Positions 13,945 through 18,328 of a DNA stretch of 18,328 nucleotides are shown here, piece by piece (the first letter of the stretch is position 1; each line of letters starts with the position of its first letter). Source of the DNA: Candidatus Cibiobacter qucibialis (lineage in GTDB: Bacteria > Bacillota > Clostridia > Oscillospirales > Ruminococcaceae); the NCBI GenBank assembly GCA_004000625.1, contig SAUS01000054.1, positions 1 to 18,328 of the forward strand. The letters run 5' to 3'. The translations under genes and the position numbers were made by a program. The notes below the pieces were generated by a model. The model searched no databases. It was not told where the DNA came from and was given only the letters and a program-made list of their open reading frames with translations.

Positions 13945-13989
13945 TTTTCCGCCTGCCCCACTGCGTTAAAATTCCATCATCTCCCCTAT

Positions 13990-14020
13990 GGTCCGGCAAT
14001 TTTTTGCCGGGCCGTTTTTG
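13990..14020 (+). terminator. Rho-independent terminator of glgP
   Basis: GGTCCGGCAA (13990-13999) pairs with TTGCCGGGCC (14004-14013) around loop TTTT, followed by GTTTTTG. It lies 45 bases after the glgP stop. Confidence 0.9.
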
Positions 14021-14117
14021 TTTCGTATACATTTTCTACCGCAGCCAGATTCCTTTATTCCTCTTTCCCTGCCCCGTGCCCAATCCTTATCCTGCCTTTA
14101 TCTTTTGCACAAAATGC

Positions 14118-14146
14118 TTGACATCGCCCCTAAAAGCGGCTATGTT
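14118..14146 (+). promoter_or_regulatory. Promoter of the ktrB-ktrA operon
   Basis: A consensus TTGACA at 14118-14123 and TATGTT at 14141-14146 are separated by 17 bases. The leader of about 80 bases before ktrB is too short for a full c-di-AMP (ydaO) riboswitch, and none was recognised. Confidence 0.72.
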
Positions 14147-14230
14147 TATATATCAAGTGAGCTTTTTCGTCCAAACAAATATGATAAGTGGGTTCAGTTG
14201 TTGCCTTGCTGACCCGGCCTGATACTGCAT

Positions 14231-15538
14231 ATGAAACGATTCAAACAAATTTTCAATCATCAGCCTCCTGCAAGATTGATTGCTCTGGGGTTTGCTTCCA
14301 CCATTTTACTGGGTACGCTTTTGTTGCTCATGCCATTTTCCATTCGGCCGGGCATTACCGTACAGCCGGTGGACGCTCTGTTTTCCGCCACAAGCGCCGT
14401 CTGTGTAACCGGCCTGCTGACCGTGGATACCGCCGATACCTTTACCCCCGTGGGGCAGGTTGTGATGGCGGTGCTGATCCAGATCGGCGGTTTGGGCATT
14501 ACCTCCATCGGCATGGGGCTTGCCTTGGCTGCGGGACGGCGCATCAGCCTGCGGGAGCGTACCCTGATCCGGGAAGCCATGAATGTGGGCAGTCTGGAGG
14601 GCATGGTGCGGCTGGTACGCGCCATCATTAAACTGACCCTTGCCTTTGAGTTGGCCGGGGTCATCCCCATCTTTGCAGTGTTTGCGCAGGATTATCCACC
14701 ATTGAAGGCACTGGGTTTGAGTGTGTTCCACTCCATCTCATCCTTCAACAACGCTGGCATCGATATTTTAGGTGGCGGGCGCAGCCTGGCCCCCTATCGG
14801 GATAATGTGCTGCTGAATTTGAGCACCTGTTTTCTGATTATTTCGGGTGGTATCGGCTTTCTGGTCATGGTGGATGTGGTCAAGTGTCGGTTCCGCTTCC
14901 GCAAATTCACCCTGCATTCCAAGGTTGTGGTAACCACCACGGCATTTTTGCTGGCAGCAGGTGCCCTGTTATTAAAGTTCACCGATCCTCTCAGCTGGCT
15001 GACAGCATTTTTCCTGAGCGTATCAGCCCGCACGGCCGGCTTTGCCACGCTGGATCTGGGCAAACTGAGCAACGCCGGGTTGTTTACGATTCTTATCCTG
15101 ATGTTCATTGGCGCTTCGCCGGGGTCCACCGGCGGCGGCATCAAAACCACCACCATTTTTGTTCTGGCGCAAGAGATTCGCTGCATTTTCAGCAAGCAGC
15201 GGCCGGGTGCATTCCGCCGTGCATTGCCTGCCAACGCCATTGCCAAGGCTTCCACCATTGGGCTGCTGGGCATGCTGGTGGTATGCTGCACCACATTTCT
15301 GCTCTGCATCCTGGAACCCGGCCTGCCGTTCATCAGCCTGCTGTTTGAAGCGGTCTCCGCCTACAGCACTGCCGGGCTTTCCACCGGCATTACAGCGCAG
15401 CTTTGCCTGGCCGCCAAGCTGGTGCTGATTTTTACCATGTACACGGGCCGCGTTGGGGCTTTTACCCTGCTTTCCCTCTGGGTGGAACGCCCGGAACCCA
15501 ACGCGCACTTTACAGAAGAAGCCATTACGATTGGATAG
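14231..15538 (+). CDS. ktrB: Potassium transporter membrane subunit, KtrB/TrkH family
   Basis: Membrane protein of 435 residues with the four-fold M1-P-M2 plan of the SKT superfamily. The four selectivity-filter loops are visible: TSAVCVTGL (54-62), SFNNAGI (171-177), SARTAGF (265-271) and YSTAGLS (379-385). The intramembrane gate region PGSTGGGIKTT (297-307) and the conserved Arg407 in MYTGRVG are present. Length fits KtrB better than E. coli TrkH (about 480). The ribosome site before ATG 14231 is poor, unusual for this window, so translation may be weak or regulated. The RCK partner follows after 7 bases. Confidence 0.93.
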   Translation: MKRFKQIFNHQPPARLIALGFASTILLGTLLLLMPFSIRPGITVQPVDALFSATSAVCVTGLLTVDTADTFTPVGQVVMAVLIQIGGLGITSIGMGLALAAGRRISLRERTLIREAMNVGSLEGMVRLVRAIIKLTLAFELAGVIPIFAVFAQDYPPLKALGLSVFHSISSFNNAGIDILGGGRSLAPYRDNVLLNLSTCFLIISGGIGFLVMVDVVKCRFRFRKFTLHSKVVVTTTAFLLAAGALLLKFTDPLSWLTAFFLSVSARTAGFATLDLGKLSNAGLFTILILMFIGASPGSTGGGIKTTTIFVLAQEIRCIFSKQRPGAFRRALPANAIAKASTIGLLGMLVVCCTTFLLCILEPGLPFISLLFEAVSAYSTAGLSTGITAQLCLAAKLVLIFTMYTGRVGAFTLLSLWVERPEPNAHFTEEAITIG

Positions 15539-15545
15539 GTGCATT

Positions 15546-16217
15546 ATGAAAAAACAGGATTCTTCCGCTTTGTTCGGCGTTATCGGGCTGGGGCGCTTTG
15601 GTTCTGCGCTGGCCCGCACCCTTGCCGAAGCCGGCAAAGAGGTGATTGCCGTTGACTGCGATGAGCAGAAGGTCAAGGCTATTCGCAAATATACTGACTA
15701 TGCCTTTGTGGTAGATGATTTGAGCGAAGAGGCTCTGACCGAAGTCGGCATTCAGAACTGCGGTACGGTAGGCATCTGTATTGGCGAGCAGATCGACATC
15801 AGCATTCTGACCTCCATGCTGGTGCTGAACATGGGGGTGCCGCATGTGATTGCCAAAGCCAGCAGCCCTGGACATGGCGAGGTTCTCAAGCGGCTGGGCG
15901 TGACCGTTGTTTATCCCGAAGCCGATATGGCAGTGCGCATTGGCAAGCGCCTAATCTCCGGCAACCTGCTGGACTACATTGCCCTGGAGGACGGTGTGGA
16001 GGTACAGCGCATCCAGGTAAACGGCAAGATGCTGAACAAAAGCATCCGGGAGCTGGATATCCGCCGGCTATACGGCATTAACATTATTGCCATCGAACGC
16101 GACCACCGTACCGATGTGGAGTTTTCGCCGGAGTCTCGGTTCCAGAACGGGGACACCATTTTGGTGATTGGGAAAAGCGAAAAAATCGACCGCTTTGAAC
16201 GCGCTTTTCAGGATTGA
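15546..16217 (+). CDS. ktrA: Potassium uptake regulatory subunit KtrA (TrkA-N, TrkA-C)
   Basis: Cytosolic RCK protein of 223 residues that gates KtrB. The RCK-N Rossmann domain has GLGRFG (14-19) and Asp37 (VDCD) for nucleotide binding; the RCK-C domain begins near residue 145 (VEVQRIQV) and ends with NGDTILVIGK. In S. aureus and related Firmicutes the RCK-C domain of KtrA binds c-di-AMP; whether this one does is not visible. The ATG at 15546 lies 7 bases after the ktrB stop, with AGG of the stop region serving as a modest ribosome site. An in-frame start at 15453, inside ktrB, is rejected. Confidence 0.94.
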   Translation: MKKQDSSALFGVIGLGRFGSALARTLAEAGKEVIAVDCDEQKVKAIRKYTDYAFVVDDLSEEALTEVGIQNCGTVGICIGEQIDISILTSMLVLNMGVPHVIAKASSPGHGEVLKRLGVTVVYPEADMAVRIGKRLISGNLLDYIALEDGVEVQRIQVNGKMLNKSIRELDIRRLYGINIIAIERDHRTDVEFSPESRFQNGDTILVIGKSEKIDRFERAFQD

Positions 16218-16283
16218 CGCTTTTTGACGGAATCTGATTTTTACTTTCCATTTTTTGACGATCCTTACGATACATATTTCTCG

Positions 16284-16318
16284 GCCGGGCACTGCCGCTG
16301 CGCAGTGCCCGGCTTTTT
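16284..16318 (+). terminator. Rho-independent terminator of ktrB-ktrA
   Basis: GCCGGGCACTGC (16284-16295) pairs perfectly over 12 bases with 16302-16313 around a 6-base loop, followed by TTTTT. Confidence 0.92.
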
Positions 16319-16411
16319 ATGTGCTTGTTTTCCAAATACAGAGCGTTTATCGTTGTCAAATTGCACAAAAAACAGTCCGCAAATTTTATGTTTTGTTTTG
16401 GCGTTTCATGA

Positions 16412-16440
16412 TTGCTTTTGACTGTTTGTGCGTGTATAAT
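16412..16440 (+). promoter_or_regulatory. Promoter of the fruR-fruK operon
   Basis: TTGCTT at 16412-16417 and a consensus TATAAT at 16435-16440 are 17 bases apart. Transcription should start near 16447. Confidence 0.72.
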
Positions 16441-16460
16441 ACAGGCGTAAAGCAAAAAAG

Positions 16461-16491
16461 CTTCAAGAATTGCCAGGGGAATTGCCTGAAG
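16461..16491. promoter_or_regulatory. Candidate FruR operator: direct repeat within a palindrome
   Basis: GAATTGCC occurs twice, at 16467-16474 and 16479-16486, 12 bases apart. The pair is framed by CTTCA (16461-16465) and TGAAG (16487-16491), which are complementary. It lies about 15-45 bases downstream of the predicted transcription start, a place where a bound repressor would block transcription. Confidence 0.5.
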
Positions 16492-16520
16492 TATTGTCCG
16501 GTTTTAAGGAGGATATTGTC

Positions 16521-17276
16521 TTGCTTGCCGAAGAACGTTTTGCTATGATATTAGATTTGCTGGCACAAAAGCGCTCGGCCACCGTGCTGGAGCTGTGTGA
16601 TGCCCTGGATGCAAGCGAATCCACCATCCGCCGCGATCTGACCCAGCTGGACCGGCAGGGCCTGTTAAAAAAGGTACACGGCGGTGCCACGCTGGTTGGG
16701 CGCACCGTTTTGGCGGATGAGCCCCCCATGGCGGCCCGCGAGGAACAGTCTGTGGAAGAAAAGCGTCTGATTGCCCGCGCCGCCGCCGCAATGATCACCG
16801 AGAAAGACTTTGTCTTTCTGGATGCCGGCAGCACCACGCTGGCGCTGGCCGCCGCGCTGGAGGGCCCTGCCCTGCAGGCTGCCTATGTGACCAACGGCAT
16901 TGCCCATGCGCGCATGCTGGTGCAAAAGGGCTGCCGCACCTACCTGCCCGGCGGGCAGGTGCGCCCCATCACGGAAGCCATTACCGGGCCGGAAACGCTG
17001 GCCGCTTTACAGCACTACAACTTTACCAAAGCGTTTATGGGTGCCAACGGCGTAAGCCCTGCGGAGGGCTTTACCACGCCGGACCCGGAGGAAGCCAGCA
17101 TCAAAACCGCCGCATTGCAGCGTGCGCGGGAACGCTGGTTTCTGGTGGATAACACAAAGTTTGATATGGTATATTCCGCCGTGATCGGGGATATTGGCTG
17201 CGGGGCCATTTTGACCAACCACTGCCCGGACCCCCGGTACGCACAGCTTACCTTCGTAAAGGAGTGTTCCGTATGA
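16521..17276 (+). CDS. fruR: DeoR-family regulator of fructose use (FruR-like), TTG start
   Basis: Regulator of 251 residues. Residues about 5-58 form the DeoR helix-turn-helix: ERFAMILDLLAQ, then ATVLELCDALDASESTIRRDLTQLDRQGLLKKVHGGA, with the signature SESTIRRDL. The C-terminal sugar-phosphate sensor has DAGSTTLALA and, later, GANGVSPAEGFTTPDPEEA and LVDNTKFD, all typical. The TTG at 16521 is chosen because AAGGAGG ends 8 bases before it; the in-frame upstream start at 16470 lies in the candidate operator. ATGA overlap with the next gene shows translational coupling to the kinase. Such proteins usually respond to fructose-1-phosphate; the name rests on this context. Confidence 0.9.
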   Translation: MLAEERFAMILDLLAQKRSATVLELCDALDASESTIRRDLTQLDRQGLLKKVHGGATLVGRTVLADEPPMAAREEQSVEEKRLIARAAAAMITEKDFVFLDAGSTTLALAAALEGPALQAAYVTNGIAHARMLVQKGCRTYLPGGQVRPITEAITGPETLAALQHYNFTKAFMGANGVSPAEGFTTPDPEEASIKTAALQRARERWFLVDNTKFDMVYSAVIGDIGCGAILTNHCPDPRYAQLTFVKECSV

Positions 17277-18181
17277 TCTACACCGTCACATTCAATCCTG
17301 CGATCGACTACGTTCTGCATCTGACTGCCCCCCTGGCGGTTGGCGAGATCAACCGCACCTCAGACGAAGCCTGCCAGTTTGGCGGCAAGGGTATCAATGT
17401 TTCCGGCGTTTTGCGGGAGCTTGGGTGCGAAAGCATCGCCCTTGGCTTTACAGCTGGCGAAACTGGTGCCTGGCTGGAGCGCGGCTTGCAGCTTTCCGGC
17501 CTGAAAACCCGCTTCATCCGCCTGCCGGACGGCATGACCCGAATCAACGTTAAGGTAAAGGGCGCAAAAGAGACCGAGATCAACGGTTCCGGCCCGAACA
17601 TTACTCCCGAAGCCATGCAGGCCCTGTGGGACAATCTGGAAGAACTGGGCGAGGGTGACATTCTGGTACTTGCCGGCAGCATTCCTTCCAGCATGCCGCA
17701 GGATGTTTACCAGCAGATTCTGGCTCGGCTGGATGGCCGCGGCATCCGCTTTGTGGTGGATGCCACCCGTGATTTGCTGGTAAAGGTACTGCCCTACCAC
17801 CCGTTTTTGATCAAGCCCAACAACCATGAACTGGGTGAGATCTTTGGCAAAGAGCTCAATCGTGATGAAGAGATTACCCAGGCTGCCCGGAAATTGCAGC
17901 AGCGTGGTGCACGCAATGTTCTGGTAAGCATGGCGGGCGATGGTGCCCTGCTGCTGGATGAAACCGGTGCGGTGCACCGCATTGGCACCCCAAAAGGCAA
18001 AGTGGTAAACAGCGTTGGCGCTGGGGACAGCATGGTAGCCGGTTTTATTGCCGGTTACCTGCAAAGCGGGAGCTACTCTTACGCCCTGCGCCTTGGCACC
18101 GCCTGCGGCAGCGCAACGGCATTCAGCCTGGGCCTTGCCGAGCGCCACGATATTGATGCCCTGCTGAAAACCATTGAATGA
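17273..18181 (+). CDS. fruK: 1-phosphofructokinase (PfkB family)
   Basis: Kinase of 302 residues. The start YTVTFNPAIDYVLHL, the first PfkB signature GGKGINVS (about 42-49) and the second, GAGDSMVAGF, with catalytic base Asp252, are all present, as is the KPNNHELGEIFG segment typical of FruK/LacC. It would phosphorylate fructose-1-phosphate to fructose-1,6-bisphosphate. Tagatose-6-phosphate kinase (LacC) is the main alternative; the coupled DeoR regulator favours FruK. The ATG at 17273 overlaps the regulator stop (ATGA) and is preceded by AAAGGAGTG. A fructose PTS permease gene (fruA), expected next, is not seen; repeats begin five bases after the stop. Confidence 0.92.
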   Translation: MIYTVTFNPAIDYVLHLTAPLAVGEINRTSDEACQFGGKGINVSGVLRELGCESIALGFTAGETGAWLERGLQLSGLKTRFIRLPDGMTRINVKVKGAKETEINGSGPNITPEAMQALWDNLEELGEGDILVLAGSIPSSMPQDVYQQILARLDGRGIRFVVDATRDLLVKVLPYHPFLIKPNNHELGEIFGKELNRDEEITQAARKLQQRGARNVLVSMAGDGALLLDETGAVHRIGTPKGKVVNSVGAGDSMVAGFIAGYLQSGSYSYALRLGTACGSATAFSLGLAERHDIDALLKTIE

Positions 18182-18185
18182 TTCA

Positions 18186-18221
18186 GGCTGATCTGAAAAG
18201 TCGAAAATTCAGTCTATTTCT
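18186..18221. repeat. Element A remnant, left end only
   Basis: The sequence matches the left end of element A (3687-3721): ATCTGAAAAGTCGAAAAT is shared exactly, then three bases differ, then GTCTATTTCT matches again. The first bases are diverged. The central hairpin and right end are missing; element B begins within a few bases. Confidence 0.78.
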
Positions 18222-18224
18222 TTG

Positions 18225-18328
18225 GGCAACACCGCACAATTCCCGCCTAGCGGCTTAAGCACCGCTTCGGCGGCTGCGGCACGGCATCTGCGTTGCCAAA
18301 ATGCTCGATAATGTCGGGTTGCGGTACC
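18225..18328. repeat. Element B, copy 3 (left part, cut by window end)
   Basis: The left part of element B, aligned with 10372-10459 with only about five substitutions, including the end GGCAACACCGCACAATTC and the blocks TGCGGCA and TTGCCAAAA. After CTCGATAAT the sequence differs from the complete copy, so the centre is variable. It runs to the last base of the window. Confidence 0.85.

Larger units (their letters stand above)
16218..16520. other. ktrA-fruR intergenic region with terminator, promoter and operator-like repeat
   Basis: Around 300 bases with no gene. They contain the ktrA terminator (16284-16318), the fruR promoter (16412-16440), an operator-like repeat (16461-16491) and AAGGAGG at 16506-16512 for the TTG start of the regulator. 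The part between 16319 and 16411 is AT-rich without a clear signal. Confidence 0.75.

Noticed and set aside
14147..14230. c-di-AMP riboswitch before ktrB
   Set aside because: The leader is only about 80 bases and shows no ydaO-like core; that class is longer.
16470..16520. Longer N-terminus for the DeoR regulator
   Set aside because: The extension does not look like DeoR sequence and crosses the candidate operator; the TTG at 16521 has an ideal AAGGAGG.
18323..18328. GGTACC at the last bases as a cloning site or vector junction
   Set aside because: A six-base site occurs by chance; no vector sequence is visible.

Overview
This 18.3-kb window looks like chromosomal DNA of a GC-rich gut Firmicute of the Oscillospiraceae/Ruminococcaceae type (the Faecalibacterium, Gemmiger and Subdoligranulum neighbourhood). 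That placement is an inference. It rests on GC-rich coding DNA with AT-rich promoters, strong AGGAGG-type ribosome sites, two TTG starts, a clostridial-type bile salt hydrolase, KtrAB potassium uptake and a FruR-FruK pair. No rRNA, tRNA, CRISPR array, phage gene or transposase gene was seen. Eighteen protein genes are supported.

Layout. (1) 1-55 is the right end of a dispersed palindromic repeat (element B). (2) 149-3597 is a tight six-gene plus-strand operon: acyl carrier protein, MaoC-type hydratase, FabG-like SDR, GNAT-like protein, second SDR and a small zinc ribbon. (3) 3598-4108 has no gene; it holds a 115-bp MITE-like element (element A) with a TTAG duplication, the operon terminator and two perfect hairpins. 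(4) 4109-7284 is on the minus strand: a monoglyceride-lipase-like hydrolase behind a promoter with a perfect palindromic operator, a Fur-family regulator that has lost most of its regulatory metal ligands, and RarA. (5) 7588-10286 is plus: endonuclease III, a GntR/HutC regulator and a bile salt hydrolase. (6) 10372-10543 is the one complete copy of element B. (7) An AraC regulator (minus) diverges from glycogen phosphorylase (plus) at 10616-13944. (8) 14231-16217 is the KtrB-KtrA potassium system. (9) 16521-18181 is a DeoR/FruR regulator translationally coupled to 1-phosphofructokinase. (10) 18186-18328 is a broken copy of element A running straight into the left part of a third copy of element B, where the window stops.

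Most genes are well-known housekeeping or host-adaptation functions: glycogen and fructose use, K+ uptake, DNA repair and bile-salt deconjugation. The less ordinary parts are the ACP-centred operon, which has a carrier, a reductase and a hydratase but no condensing or ligating enzyme; the two families of small palindromic repeats, nested at the right end and marking both ends of the window; the metal-site-depleted Fur protein with a palindrome in its own promoter; and the perfect palindrome over the hydrolase promoter.
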